Assembly (NCBI GenBank): GCA_910574635.1
Contig: CAJTCG010000018.1
Coordinates: 1 to 64,000 of the forward strand
DNA length: 64,000 nucleotides
Source: Oscillospiraceae bacterium
GTDB taxonomy: Bacteria; Bacillota; Clostridia; Oscillospirales; Oscillospiraceae
Direction of reading: 5' to 3'
Shown: positions 17,171-26,062 of the stretch, piece after piece
Layout of the letters: every line of letters starts with the position of its first letter
How positions within the stretch are numbered: the first letter of the stretch is position 1
Notes under the pieces: generated by a model
The model's input: the letters and a program-made list of their open reading frames with translations, nothing else
Databases searched by the model: none
What the model was told of the DNA's origin: nothing
Made by a program: the position numbers and the translations under genes

Positions 17171-17204
17171 CTTCATCGCGCTGGACAGCTTCACATTTAA
17201 GTCT

Positions 17205-17500
17205 GAAGTGCCCCCTGTCAAGTGGACAAAACAGAGAAAAAGGAGAGCGGGGACTATCAGAAGATGGTCTCGGTTCCTATTTGCCACCAACAGCCAAGAA
17301 TTCTATGGGCGTCATACAGCCAAGTCTTTTCTGACATCGTTCGCAGTTGTAAAAATGGATGTATGAAGCAATCGCATCACAAAAAGGAGCTGTACGATGT
17401 GGAGATATCTCCAGAGCTGGTGACGGAGATCGCAGAGAAGATCATGCCGGAGGTGACGGCATGGCAGAACCGGCCTCCGGAATGGGAAGGGCTTCAGCCT
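17205..17500 (+). mobile_element. Fused fragments of IS3-like and IS256-like elements
   Basis: TGCCCCCTGTCAAGTGGACA at about 17209 resembles the terminal repeat and leader of IS3-family elements. From about 17390 the frame reads DVEISPELVTEIAEKIMPEV and TAWQNRPPEW, the N-terminal part of an IS256/mutator transposase catalytic region. Neither has a complete gene. The segment shows repeated insertion and deletion behind dpaL. Confidence 0.55.
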
Positions 17501-17648
17501 ACCCCGCTGCTTTGACTTTGTCGATTTTCGCTTACACAGAATTTTACGGAGTGCCCCGTATCGCTCCTGCATCATGCGGTGGTCTCCCGCCGGGAAAGCT
17601 TCTTCATCAGGGTTCCCTTTTGACAGCTTTTTTTGCGCCCGCGGGCGT

Positions 17649-17744
17649 TTATCCGATGTAAGGCAGGATCATCGAGGCCAGCAGGGCCACCACCAGCACC
17701 ACCGCCAGGGTCAGCGCGATGACCCGCTTCAGCTTGCCGTTCAT
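17649..17744 (-). CDS. 31-aa single-pass membrane peptide
   Basis: ATG at 17744 overlaps the TGA of the DUF951 gene (ATGA), and AAGGAGGAATCCAC lies upstream within that gene. The product is MNGKLKRVIALTLAVV, then LVVALLASMILPYIG: two Lys and an Arg followed by one hydrophobic helix of about 20 residues. Translational coupling, a good ribosome site and a coherent membrane segment support a real small gene. Function unknown; it may anchor or regulate a membrane partner. Confidence 0.6.
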   Translation of the reverse strand: MNGKLKRVIALTLAVVLVVALLASMILPYIG

Positions 17745-17932
17745 GTGGATTCCTCCTTTGTCAGTACTTTGCGGATGCTCTTTTCCGCCTTGCTCCGGGG
17801 GAGCATCAGCTCGTGGCCGCAGCCCCGGCAGCGGAGCTTAATATCCATGCCCACCCGCAGGATCTCCCATTGGACGCTCCCGCAAGGGTGGGGCTTTTTC
17901 AATTCCACCAGATCATGAAGATGCAGGTCCAT
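17741..17932 (-). CDS. DUF951 domain-containing protein
   Basis: A 63-residue protein matching DUF951 over its whole length: LHDLVELKKPHPCGSVQWEI, then GMDIKLRCRGCGHELMLPRS, ending with KAEKSIRKVL. The Cys of HPCG and the CRGC pair suggest a small metal-binding fold. AGGAGGACAAG precedes the ATG. It is common in Firmicutes, often near mscS, parB or gidB, but its function is not established. Here it is divergent from an S1-domain gene and coupled to a membrane peptide. Confidence 0.85.
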   Translation of the reverse strand: MDLHLHDLVELKKPHPCGSVQWEILRVGMDIKLRCRGCGHELMLPRSKAEKSIRKVLTKEEST

Positions 17933-18000
17933 CTTGTCCTCCTGTCAACCATTTCGGTTTTCCGCATATATTGATTTATCAACGATAAGGATGCGATATC

Positions 18001-18933
18001 ATGCCGGAAAATAAACTGTACCTGCCGGAGGGCCTCCGCCCTCCCGTCCCCCTCGCCCTCGACCATCTGCGGGAAGCCCTGGAAACCGGGGACATTCTGG
18101 AAGCTCCCGTCCAGCGCTGCGGCGTGGACCACACTCTGCTTTTGAACCTGGGCGGCGTCCAGGGCCGCATCCCCCGGGAGGAGGCCGTGGCCCCCTGGAT
18201 CAGCGGCGCGGACCGGGACATCGCCGTCCTCTCCCGGGTGGGAAAGCCCACCTGCTTCACCGTCACGGCCCTGGAATCCGACGGAAAGGGGGCTCCTGTG
18301 GCGCTCCTCTCCCGCCGGGCGGCCCAGGAGCGGGCCATGGCCTATTTCCTGGAGCGGTTGGAACCCGGGGCCGTCCTCACGGGCCGGGTGACCCGGCTGG
18401 AGAGCTTCGGGGCCTTTGTGGACGTGGGCTGCGGCATTGTCGCCATGCTGCCCATCGAACATATTTCCGTCTCCCGCATCTCCCACCCCAGGGAGCGCTT
18501 TCAGGAGGGACAGAAAATCCTGACGGCGGTATGGTCCCTGGACCGGGAAGCCCGGCGCATCACCCTCACCCACCGGGAGCTGCTGGGCACCTGGATGGAC
18601 AACGCCAGCCGCTTCCGCCCCGGAGAGACGGTGCGGGGCGTGGTGCGGACAGTGAAGGACTACGGCAGCTTCATCGAACTGGCCCCCAACCTCTCCGGCC
18701 TGGCGGACGCCAAGGAGCGCCTTTCCCCCGGAGACGGGGTCAGCGTGTACATCAAGAGCATCCGGCCGGAGCGGATGAAAATCAAGCTCCAGGTCATTGA
18801 GAAGCTGCCCCCCGCCCCGCCGGAGCCCATGCAGTACCAGATCACCGACGGGAAGCTGGAGCGCTGGGTTTACTCCCCGCCGAACTATGAAAAGCCGGTG
18901 GTGGAAACGGTGTTCACAGCTCCTTCCCCTTGA
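18001..18933 (+). CDS. S1 RNA-binding domain protein
   Basis: A 310-residue protein with two clear S1/OB domains: GAVLTGRVTRLESFGAFVDV followed by GIVAMLPIEHIS (about residues 123-190), and GETVRGVVRTVKDYGSFIEL followed by SGLADAKE (about 205-260). The N-terminal 100 residues look like a third, diverged S1-like barrel (GDILEAPVQRCGVDHTLLLN). Such ribosomal-protein-S1-like proteins bind mRNA. The last 20 bases overlap the convergent rarA gene. AAGGATGCGATATC precedes the ATG, a modest ribosome site. Confidence 0.85.
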   Translation: MPENKLYLPEGLRPPVPLALDHLREALETGDILEAPVQRCGVDHTLLLNLGGVQGRIPREEAVAPWISGADRDIAVLSRVGKPTCFTVTALESDGKGAPVALLSRRAAQERAMAYFLERLEPGAVLTGRVTRLESFGAFVDVGCGIVAMLPIEHISVSRISHPRERFQEGQKILTAVWSLDREARRITLTHRELLGTWMDNASRFRPGETVRGVVRTVKDYGSFIELAPNLSGLADAKERLSPGDGVSVYIKSIRPERMKIKLQVIEKLPPAPPEPMQYQITDGKLERWVYSPPNYEKPVVETVFTAPSP

Positions 18934-20182
18934 GCTTTTCCCAATAGGCCTTGGCCGCCTGTTCCGTCTTGTTCTCTCCCCATTCGTAGTACTTCACGCC
19001 CTTCAAAGCGTCGGGGAGATACTGCTGGTCCACCCAGTGGCCGGGGAAATTGTGGGGGTAGAGGTAGTGCTGCTGGTTATCAAAGCCGGTGGTGTCGGCG
19101 TGGACGTTCTGGAGCTGCCGGGGCACGTCCCCGGTGCGGCCCGCCCGGACGTCCGCCCGGGCCTTCCCGATGCCCTCCACCACGCTGTTGGATTTCGGGG
19201 CGGTGGCCAGCAGAACGGCGGCCTGGGCCAGGGGAAGCTGCGCCTCCGGCAGGCCCAGCTGCATCGCCGTGTCCACACAGGCCTTCACAATGGCCACGGC
19301 CTGGGGATAGGCCATGCCCACATCCTCGCTGGCGGAGCAGAGCAGGCGGCGGCAGGGCGTCACCAGATCCCCCGCCTCCAGGAAGCGGGCCAGGTAGTGG
19401 AGGGCCGCGTCCGGGTCGCTGCCGCGAAGCGATTTCATCAGCGCGGAGGCGATGTCATACATGGCGTCGCCTCCCTTGTCATAGCGCATGGCGCTGCGCT
19501 GGGCCACCTGGGCGGCATCCTCTTTCGAGAGAAAGAGCGTTCCCTTTTTCGGCTGGGCCGCGTGGCTGAGAAGCTCCACGGCGTTGACGGCCTTCCGCAC
19601 GTCCCCGCCGCAGGCGGTGGCGATTTGCAGGGGCAAACCCTCCTCCCACTCCAGGGGAAGGGGCGAGCGCTCCTTCTCAATCTCCAGCGCCCGGAGGACG
19701 GCGGGCTCCGCCTCCTCCGGCGGCACGGCCTTGAACTCGAAAACCGTGCTCCGGCTGAGAAGGGCCCCGTAGACATAAAAATAGGGGTTCTCCGTGGTGG
19801 AGGCAATCAGAGTCAGCTTGCCGTTCTCCATAAACTCCAGCAGGCTCTGCTGCTGCTTCTTATTAAAATATTGAATCTCGTCCAGGTAGAGAAGCACCCC
19901 GCCGGGGGCCAGCAGGGTCCCCACGTCGGCGATGATGTCCTTCACGTCCTGGAGGGAGGCGGTGGTGGCGTTGAGGCGGTAGAGGGCCTTGTGGGTCCGT
20001 TCGGCCACGATGTTGGCGATGGTGGTTTTCCCGGTGCCGGAGGGGCCGTAAAAGACCATGTTGGCCTCGGTCCCGCTCTCGATCAGGCGGCGGAGCACCG
20101 CGCCGGGGGCCAGGAGGTGCCGCTGGCCCACCACTTCGTCCAAGGTTTTGGGGCGGATCTCATCCGCCAGGGGGCGCTGCAT
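18914..20182 (-). CDS. rarA: Replication-associated recombination protein A
   Basis: A 422-residue AAA+ ATPase (RarA/MgsA/WRNIP1 family) that works at stalled replication forks. It opens with MQRPLADEIRPKTLDEVVGQ, then Walker A GPSGTGKTT, LNATTASLQDVKDII, Walker B LLYLDEIQYFNKKQQQ and sensor 1 ASTTENPYF. C-terminal RarA-specific segments are SALMKSLRGSDPDAALHYLA, ASEDVGMAYPQA and the HNFPGHWVDQQYLP motif. Start chosen at 20182, after AAAGGAGGGACCGCC; the open frame upstream overlaps a promoter. A minus-strand TATAAT lies at 20222-20217. Confidence 0.94.
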   Translation of the reverse strand: MQRPLADEIRPKTLDEVVGQRHLLAPGAVLRRLIESGTEANMVFYGPSGTGKTTIANIVAERTHKALYRLNATTASLQDVKDIIADVGTLLAPGGVLLYLDEIQYFNKKQQQSLLEFMENGKLTLIASTTENPYFYVYGALLSRSTVFEFKAVPPEEAEPAVLRALEIEKERSPLPLEWEEGLPLQIATACGGDVRKAVNAVELLSHAAQPKKGTLFLSKEDAAQVAQRSAMRYDKGGDAMYDIASALMKSLRGSDPDAALHYLARFLEAGDLVTPCRRLLCSASEDVGMAYPQAVAIVKACVDTAMQLGLPEAQLPLAQAAVLLATAPKSNSVVEGIGKARADVRAGRTGDVPRQLQNVHADTTGFDNQQHYLYPHNFPGHWVDQQYLPDALKGVKYYEWGENKTEQAAKAYWEKLKGKEL

Positions 20183-20272
20183 GGCGGTCCCTCCTTTTCT
20201 CGTCTTATGGGAAGGGATTATACCACACCCAAGCCAAAGTTTCCAGACGTAGCGGAAAAAATTGTTTTCCCC

Positions 20273-20301
20273 TGGACAAGCCCCCATATCTTTAGTATAA
20301 T
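20273..20301 (+). promoter_or_regulatory. Strong promoter of the galE operon
   Basis: TGGACA (20273-20278), exactly 17 bases, then TATAAT (20296-20301). A second candidate lies at 20349-20377 (TTCCCA, 17 bases, TACAAT). Between them GACGAT and ATCGTC can pair in the leader, a possible regulatory hairpin. Confidence 0.72.
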
Positions 20302-20447
20302 AAACGCATAAATCGGACGATATTTCTAATAATTGGGACTATCGTCTCTTCCCATTTCCATCCAATGGGCCTACAATAAGCGTAATGATTCTCGAAAATA
20401 TTTCACCAAAGCGGTCAATTTTTATAACTTGAAAGGAGCGGCTTTTT

Positions 20448-21467
20448 ATGTCCATTCTTGTTTGCGGCGGCGCGGGCTACATCGGCAGCCACACCTGCGT
20501 GGAGCTCGTCCAGGCGGGCTATGACATCATCGTGGCGGACAATCTCTACAACTCCAGCGAGGAGGCCATCCGGCGGGTGGAGCAGATTGTGGGAAAGAAG
20601 ATCCCCTTCATCAAGGCGGAGCTGTGCGATCTGGAGCAGGCGGAGGCCCTCTTTGCCCAGAATCCCGGCATTGACTCCGTGATCCACTTCGCCGGGCTCA
20701 AGGCCGTGGGCGAGAGCGTCGCCAAGCCCCTGGAGTACTATTCCAATAATCTTATCAGCACGCTCTACCTCCTCCAGGCCATGCGGAAGCACGGGGTAAA
20801 GAACTTCGTCTTCTCCTCCTCCGCCACGGTCTACGGCGACCCCGCCTCCGTGCCCATCCGGGAGGACTTCCCCACCGGCGGCACAACGAACCCCTACGGC
20901 ACCAGCAAGCTCTTCCAGGAGAAGATGCTCATGGACATCTGCGCCGCGGACCCCACCCTGAATGTGGCCCTGCTCCGCTATTTCAACCCCATTGGAGCCC
21001 ATGAGAGCGGCCTCATCGGCGAGGACCCCAACGGCATCCCCAACAACCTGGTGCCCTATATCGCCAAAGTCGCCGTGGGCCAGCTGGAGAAGGTCCATGT
21101 CTACGGAAACGACTACGACACCCCCGACGGCACCGGCGTGCGGGATTATATCCACGTCGTCGACCTGGCCAAGGGCCATGTGGCGGCGCTGAAAAAGCTG
21201 GAGCGGAACTGCGGCCTCTTCGTCTGCAACCTGGGCACCGGCAACGGCTACAGCGTGCTGGATGTGCTCCACGCCTATGAAAAGGCCTGCGGCCATGAGC
21301 TGCCCCACGTCATGGACCCCCGCCGCCCCGGGGACATCGCCCAGTGCTACGCCGACCCCAAAAAGGCCAGGGATGAGCTGGGCTGGACCGCGGAGCTGGG
21401 CATTGAGGAGATGTGCGCCTCCTCCTGGAAGTGGCAGTCCATGAACCCCAACGGTTACAAGGGATAA
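20448..21467 (+). CDS. galE: UDP-glucose (UDP-N-acetylglucosamine) 4-epimerase
   Basis: A 339-residue short-chain dehydrogenase-type epimerase. N-terminal NAD site GGAGYIGSHTCVEL, catalytic Ser in SSSATVYG, catalytic Tyr/Lys in NPYGTSKLFQE, and FNPIGAHESGLIGEDP near the middle are all GalE features. It interconverts UDP-glucose/galactose and possibly the N-acetyl forms. GAAAGGAGCGGCTTTTT precedes the ATG. It leads an operon with a nucleotidyltransferase and an N-acetylhexosamine kinase homologue, which suggests epimerisation of UDP-GalNAc to UDP-GlcNAc or UDP-Gal to UDP-Glc in sugar salvage. Confidence 0.94.
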   Translation: MSILVCGGAGYIGSHTCVELVQAGYDIIVADNLYNSSEEAIRRVEQIVGKKIPFIKAELCDLEQAEALFAQNPGIDSVIHFAGLKAVGESVAKPLEYYSNNLISTLYLLQAMRKHGVKNFVFSSSATVYGDPASVPIREDFPTGGTTNPYGTSKLFQEKMLMDICAADPTLNVALLRYFNPIGAHESGLIGEDPNGIPNNLVPYIAKVAVGQLEKVHVYGNDYDTPDGTGVRDYIHVVDLAKGHVAALKKLERNCGLFVCNLGTGNGYSVLDVLHAYEKACGHELPHVMDPRRPGDIAQCYADPKKARDELGWTAELGIEEMCASSWKWQSMNPNGYKG

Positions 21468-21489
21468 GGGAGAGAAAGGGAGAGAGGAA

Positions 21490-22410
21490 ATGAACAAGCC
21501 TGTCCTGGTCATCATGGCCGCCGGCATGGGCAGCCGGTACGGCGGCCTCAAGCAGCTGGACCCTGTGGGGAACCACGGCCAGCTTATCATCGACTACTCC
21601 ATCTACGACGCCCGCCGGGCGGGCTTTGAGACGGTGGTCTTCGTCATCAAGCCCGAGATCGAGGAGGACTTCAAGCGCTGCATCGGCGACCGGGTGTCCC
21701 GGGTGATGGACGTCCGCTACGCTTATCAGCTCAAGGAGGACCTGCCGGAGGGCTACGGTGTCCCCGACGTGCGGCAAAAGCCCTGGGGCACCGCCCACGC
21801 CGCCCTGGCCGCCCGGAACGTGGTGGACGGCCCCTTCGCCGTCATCAACGCCGACGACTACTATGGACCCGAGGCCTTCCGGGAGATTTACGGCTACCTC
21901 TCCGCCCACGCCGACGGAGACGTCTATGAATACGTCATGGTGGGATACCTTTTGAAAAATACCGTCACGGAAAACGGCACCGTGGCCCGGGGCGTGTGCG
22001 AGGAGACGGCGGACAACTTCCTCACCCGTGTCACCGAGCGGACCAAGATTGAAAAAGGCGAGCCCCCCCGCTATACCGAGGACGACGGGCAGACCTGGAC
22101 GGAGCTGTCCGAAGACACCATCGTCTCCATGAACATGTGGGGCTTCACCCGCAGCTTCCTGGACGAGGCCTGGGCGCGCTTCCCCGCCTTCTTAGACAAG
22201 GCCCTGGCGGAGAACCCCGCCAAGGCGGAGTACTTCCTGCCCACCGTGGTCAGCCAGCTCATCGACGAGGGCAAGGCCCGGGTCAAGGTCCTGCGCAGCG
22301 AGGACAAGTGGTACGGCGTCACCTACCGGGAGGATAAGCCCACCGTGGTGAGCGCCATCGCCGAAAAGACAGCATCCGGTCTTTACCCCGACCGGCTTTG
22401 GGAGGGTTAA
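21490..22410 (+). CDS. Sugar-1-phosphate nucleotidyltransferase
   Basis: A 306-residue protein with an NTP-transferase fold: MAAGMGSRYGGLKQLDPVG is the nucleotide-binding loop with the basic activating residue, KPWGTAHAAL binds the base, and INADDYYGPEAF holds the metal-binding Asp. It should couple a sugar-1-phosphate and an NTP to an NDP-sugar. It lies between galE and the kinase with 1-22 base gaps, so its probable substrate is the kinase product (GlcNAc-1-P or GalNAc-1-P). It would replace the GalT-like uridylyltransferase of the bifidobacterial pathway. Substrate assignment is inference. Confidence 0.86.
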   Translation: MNKPVLVIMAAGMGSRYGGLKQLDPVGNHGQLIIDYSIYDARRAGFETVVFVIKPEIEEDFKRCIGDRVSRVMDVRYAYQLKEDLPEGYGVPDVRQKPWGTAHAALAARNVVDGPFAVINADDYYGPEAFREIYGYLSAHADGDVYEYVMVGYLLKNTVTENGTVARGVCEETADNFLTRVTERTKIEKGEPPRYTEDDGQTWTELSEDTIVSMNMWGFTRSFLDEAWARFPAFLDKALAENPAKAEYFLPTVVSQLIDEGKARVKVLRSEDKWYGVTYREDKPTVVSAIAEKTASGLYPDRLWEG

Positions 22411-22411
22411 G

Positions 22412-23524
22412 ATGAACGCCGCGGAAGAGAGATTGCAGGAAGTCCTGGCCGCCTTTGACTTCGGGGCCCCCGTGGTGGGCGCCCTGCGGTACGGCCAGGG
22501 GCATATCAACGACACCTTCGTGGTCCACACCCAGCCGGAGGACCGCTGCTGCCGCCGCTTCATCCTTCAGCGGATGAGCGCCGCCGCCTTCAAGCATCCC
22601 GACGAGCTGATGGAGAACATCATCGGCGTCACCGAGTATCTGCGCCGCGAAATCGCGAAGCACGGCGGCGACCGGAGCCGGGAGGCCATGGAGGTCCTCC
22701 GCCCCCGGAATGGCGAGTCCTTCTTCACCGACAGCGCCGGAGGGGCCTGGAGGGTCTATCCCTTCGTGGAGCGCACCATCTGCTACCAGTCGGCGGAATC
22801 GGAGGAGCTGTTCGCCGCCTCCGGCCGGGCCTTCGGCCGCTTCCAGCGGCTGCTGGGGGATTATCCGGCGCAGACCCTCCACGAGACCATCCCCAACTTC
22901 CACAACACCGAGGACCGGCTTCAAAAGTTCAAGGCCGCCCTGGCAGCAGACCCCCTGGGCCGGGCCAAGGACTGCGGGCCGGAGATTCAATTTGTGCTGG
23001 ACCGGGAGGCGGACTGCTCCGTGGCCCTGAACGCCATGCGGGCAGGAACGCTTCCCCTCCGGGTCACCCACAACGACACGAAGCTGAACAATGTCCTCAT
23101 GGATGAAGAAACCCACGAGGGCCTGTGCATCATCGACCTGGACACCGTTATGCCGGGCCTGGTGATTTACGACTTCGGCGACTCCATCCGCTTCGGGGCC
23201 AACCACAGCGCCGAGGACGAGCGGGACCTCTCCAAGGTCAATCTGGACGTGGAGCTCTTCTCCGCCTACACCGCCGCTTTTCTGGAGGGCGCCGGGGGCT
23301 CCCTCACCAACGAGGAAATCGAGTACCTTCCCTGGGGCGCCAAGCTCATGACCCTGGAGTGCGGCATCCGCTTCCTCACGGACTACATCGACGGCGACCA
23401 TTACTTCCACATCAGCCGGGAGGCCCAGAATCTGGATCGCTGCCGCACCCAGTTCAAGCTGGTGGCGGACATGGAGTCCCGCTGGGCCGAGCTGGAGGCT
23501 ATCGTAAGGCAATATCAGAAATGA
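22412..23524 (+). CDS. N-acetylhexosamine 1-kinase homologue (NahK/LnpB-like)
   Basis: A 370-residue phosphotransferase of the aminoglycoside-kinase fold. It follows NahK of Bifidobacterium segment by segment as I recall that protein: YGQGHINDTFVVHT, RFILQRM, GGAWRVYPFVE, ETIPNFHNTEDRL, FKAALAADPLGRA, LRVTHNDTKLNNVLMDEE (catalytic Asp), CIIDLDTVMPG (metal-binding Asp), YDFGDSIRFGAN and ECGIRFLTDYIDGD. NahK phosphorylates GlcNAc or GalNAc at C1. The ATG lies two bases after the nucleotidyltransferase stop, and its TGA overlaps the next ATG. Low doubt about family; moderate about exact substrate. Confidence 0.88.
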   Translation: MNAAEERLQEVLAAFDFGAPVVGALRYGQGHINDTFVVHTQPEDRCCRRFILQRMSAAAFKHPDELMENIIGVTEYLRREIAKHGGDRSREAMEVLRPRNGESFFTDSAGGAWRVYPFVERTICYQSAESEELFAASGRAFGRFQRLLGDYPAQTLHETIPNFHNTEDRLQKFKAALAADPLGRAKDCGPEIQFVLDREADCSVALNAMRAGTLPLRVTHNDTKLNNVLMDEETHEGLCIIDLDTVMPGLVIYDFGDSIRFGANHSAEDERDLSKVNLDVELFSAYTAAFLEGAGGSLTNEEIEYLPWGAKLMTLECGIRFLTDYIDGDHYFHISREAQNLDRCRTQFKLVADMESRWAELEAIVRQYQK

Positions 23525-24384
23525 ACATACTCTTTGACGAGGAGCGTCTGCGCAAGCTGATCGCCAACCTCAACATTCTCACCGGCGTGCCCGCCAACAT
23601 TCTGGACCTGTCGGGCCGGGACATCAACCTCTTCCGGGGCCATCCCCCCTTCTGCCGGGCCATCAACGACCTGCCCGAGGGCCATGAGCGCTGCGTCGCC
23701 TGCGACCGCTGCAAAATTCAGCATTATCAGGCGGAGAGCGGCTTTCAGCACTACCGCTGCCACGCGGGCATCTGCGAGGCCGTCATGCCCCTTTACAGCA
23801 AGCAGAACCCCGTGGCCTACCTTGCCGTGGGCTGCTATCTGGATGATTCCCCCATGGAGGAGCAGTGGGAATACACCCGCTCCCTGCTGGACTGGTGGCC
23901 CGACGGCCCCGACGCTTTGAAGGACGCCTTCTTTCAGTTCCGCCGGTACTCCAAGGCGGAAATCCAGGCCTACACCGAAACCCTGGAGGCCCTGTCCGCC
24001 TATATCCAGCTCAAGGGCATGATTTTAACGGCGGAGCAGACGGACCTCCAAAAGCTGGAGCTGTACCTGGAACAGCACTATATGGACAAGCTCTCCCTGG
24101 AATCCATCTCCCAGCAGCTCCACATCGGCCGGACCAAGCTCTGCTCCCTGGCCAAGGAGCTCTCCGGGGGGCGGACCCTCTCCTACCTGATTACCCGGCG
24201 GCGGATCGAGGCCGCCAAGCGTCTGCTGCTCCAGAGCAGCATGCCCATTTCCGCCGTGGGGGAAAAGGTGGGAATCAGCGACTATAACTACTTTTCCAAG
24301 GTTTTCCGCTCCGCCACCGGCATGACTCCCAGCGCTTTCCGCAAGAGCTGCCGGGACGCGGCGGCCGCTTCCAATTTTAGTTAA
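23521..24384 (+). CDS. PocR-domain AraC-family transcriptional regulator
   Basis: A 287-residue regulator. The N-terminal 160 residues match the PocR ligand-binding domain, including the Cys-rich stretch RCVACDRCKIQ and the later YRCHAGICEAVMPLY. The C-terminal 100 residues are two AraC-type helix-turn-helices: LSLESISQQLHIGRTKLCSL and ISAVGEKVGISDYNYFSKVF, ending with GMTPSAFRKS. The ATG overlaps the kinase stop. It probably activates the importer operon that begins 185 bases downstream, whose -10 box lacks a good -35, as expected for an activated promoter. The inducer may be an amino sugar. Confidence 0.87.
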   Translation: MNILFDEERLRKLIANLNILTGVPANILDLSGRDINLFRGHPPFCRAINDLPEGHERCVACDRCKIQHYQAESGFQHYRCHAGICEAVMPLYSKQNPVAYLAVGCYLDDSPMEEQWEYTRSLLDWWPDGPDALKDAFFQFRRYSKAEIQAYTETLEALSAYIQLKGMILTAEQTDLQKLELYLEQHYMDKLSLESISQQLHIGRTKLCSLAKELSGGRTLSYLITRRRIEAAKRLLLQSSMPISAVGEKVGISDYNYFSKVFRSATGMTPSAFRKSCRDAAAASNFS

Positions 24385-24394
24385 TCGTTTACGG

Positions 24395-24429
24395 AAATCG
24401 TACGAACTTTCGTGGTTCGTACGATTTTT
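24395..24429 (+). terminator. Intrinsic terminator after the regulator gene
   Basis: AAATCGTACGAAC, a seven-base loop, GTTCGTACGATTT, then TT. The stem is a perfect 13 bp. It ends the galE-kinase-regulator transcript before the importer genes. Confidence 0.9.
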
Positions 24430-24449
24430 CTACAAACTGTACGGAGCCC

Positions 24450-24479
24450 CCTATTATTTACAAATTCTACAAGTATAAT
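24450..24479 (+). promoter_or_regulatory. Activator-dependent promoter of the sugar importer (candidate)
   Basis: A perfect TATAAT at 24474-24479 without a recognisable -35 box 17 bases upstream, in an AT-rich stretch. It lies immediately downstream of the AraC-type regulator's terminator, so activation by that regulator is plausible. Confidence 0.45.
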
Positions 24480-24569
24480 AAGAGTATGAGGGCGGCGTTT
24501 GTGAATTTTTCATATCGCATCCCTCACATGTGTATTCCGCACATAAAAATTGTAAAGAGGAGAATGACG

Positions 24570-25901
24570 ATGAAAAAGTTTCTTGCCACTTTGCTTGCTC
24601 TTGTGATGGTCCTGTCCCTGGCCGCCTGCGGCGGCGACAAGGGCGGCGAGACCACGCCCCCGCCCGCCGACACCGGCAGCACCGACGCCCAGACTCCGCC
24701 CGCCGGCTCCGGAGACAAAATTGACATCAGCGTCATCGCCGCCGAATACGGCCAGAACACCAAGGAATGGTGGGCCGGCTTCCAGAACGACTTCAACGGA
24801 AGCCACGACGGGATCAACCTGAATGTGGAGGTCGTCTCCTGGAACGACATCTACACCGTGGTCAACACCCGGATCTCCAACAATGACGCCCCGGACATCC
24901 TGAACATCGATGTCTTCGCCGACTACGTGGCCGACGACCTGCTCCTCCCCGCGCAGGACTACGTCTCCGACGAGACCTACGCCAAGTTCTATGACGCCTT
25001 CCTGGAGCAGTCCAACATCGACGGCACCATCTGGGCCATCCCCGACCTGGCCTCCGCCCGCGCCATGTACTACAACAAGGGCATTCTGGAAGCCGCCGGC
25101 GCGGAAGTTCCCACCACCTGGGACGAGCTGAAGGACGTCTGCGCCAAGATCAAGGCCTATGACTCCAGCATCTATCCCTGGGGCATCGACATGACCACCG
25201 ACGAAGGCCAGGCCGCTTTCGCCTACTACATCTGGAACAACGGAAGCGACTTCACCGACGCCTCCGGAAACTGGACCTTGAACGCCGACGCCAATGTGGA
25301 AGCGATTGAATACGCCATCAGCCTGGTCAAGGACGGCTACACCAACTCCGACCCCGCCACCGAGACCCGCTATGCCCTGCAGGATCTGTTCGGCGCGGGC
25401 AAGCTGGCCATGGTCATCGGCCCCAACTCCATCCCCACCTACATCGCCGACAACTATGCCAAGGCCAATACCCCCGAGGAAGAGCAGATTGACTTTGCCT
25501 TTGCGGCCATCCCCACCAACGGCGGCAACGCCTCCGTCTCCGCCGGCGTCATGGACCGGTTCATGTGCTTCGACAACGGCCATTCCGACGAAAAGCTCGA
25601 GGCCATCAAGGAGTTCTTCGACTTCTTCTATGAGGACACCCGCTATTCCGACTGGGTACTGATGGAAGGCTTCCTGCCCGCCACCTCCGCCGGCGGCGAG
25701 ATCGTGGCCGCTTCCGACCCCGATATGGCCCCCTGGGTGGACATCGTGGGCTCCTGCAAGTTCTATCCCACCGCCAAGGCCGAGTGGGCCAACGTGAAGC
25801 AGGGCGTCATCAATGTGGAGCAGCAGGCTCTGATGGGCGGCAATGTTCAGGAGCTGCTGGATGAGCTCCAGGCCGAGATTGAGGCCGAGGCTGCCGGCTG
25901 A
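24570..25901 (+). CDS. Sugar ABC transporter substrate-binding lipoprotein
   Basis: A 443-residue lipoprotein: MKKFLATLLALVMVLSLAAC with the lipobox at Cys20 and a Pro/Thr/Gly-rich linker after it. The mature domain is of the carbohydrate-binding type (family 1 extracellular solute-binding): FQNDFNGSHDGINLNVEV, NDAPDILNIDVFADYVADDL, MYYNKGILEAAGAEVPTTWD and EGFLPATSAGGE. I choose the ATG at 24570, nine bases after AGAGGAG; an ATG six bases earlier is too close to it. It feeds the permeases at 26063 and 27016 and probably binds an amino sugar or a GlcNAc/GalNAc oligosaccharide. Confidence 0.9.
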   Translation: MKKFLATLLALVMVLSLAACGGDKGGETTPPPADTGSTDAQTPPAGSGDKIDISVIAAEYGQNTKEWWAGFQNDFNGSHDGINLNVEVVSWNDIYTVVNTRISNNDAPDILNIDVFADYVADDLLLPAQDYVSDETYAKFYDAFLEQSNIDGTIWAIPDLASARAMYYNKGILEAAGAEVPTTWDELKDVCAKIKAYDSSIYPWGIDMTTDEGQAAFAYYIWNNGSDFTDASGNWTLNADANVEAIEYAISLVKDGYTNSDPATETRYALQDLFGAGKLAMVIGPNSIPTYIADNYAKANTPEEEQIDFAFAAIPTNGGNASVSAGVMDRFMCFDNGHSDEKLEAIKEFFDFFYEDTRYSDWVLMEGFLPATSAGGEIVAASDPDMAPWVDIVGSCKFYPTAKAEWANVKQGVINVEQQALMGGNVQELLDELQAEIEAEAAG

Positions 25902-26062
25902 CGCCTCCAATCGCTTCACCGTTCACCGACATGCCACCGCGGGGCCGGGCCTGAACGGCCCGGCCCCCGTTTTCTTCCAGCCGTTCTCAAAGCGCGGCGG
26001 TCCCGCCGGGTTTTGACAGCGGCCGGAAGACGCTTTGATTCTGACTATAGGGAGGTGTCCCC

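Noticed and set aside
23125-24384. 419-codon frame reading from kinase DNA into the AraC regulator
   Set aside because: Its first 130 residues are an out-of-frame reading of the kinase gene; the true start of the regulator is the ATG at 23521 that overlaps the kinase stop.
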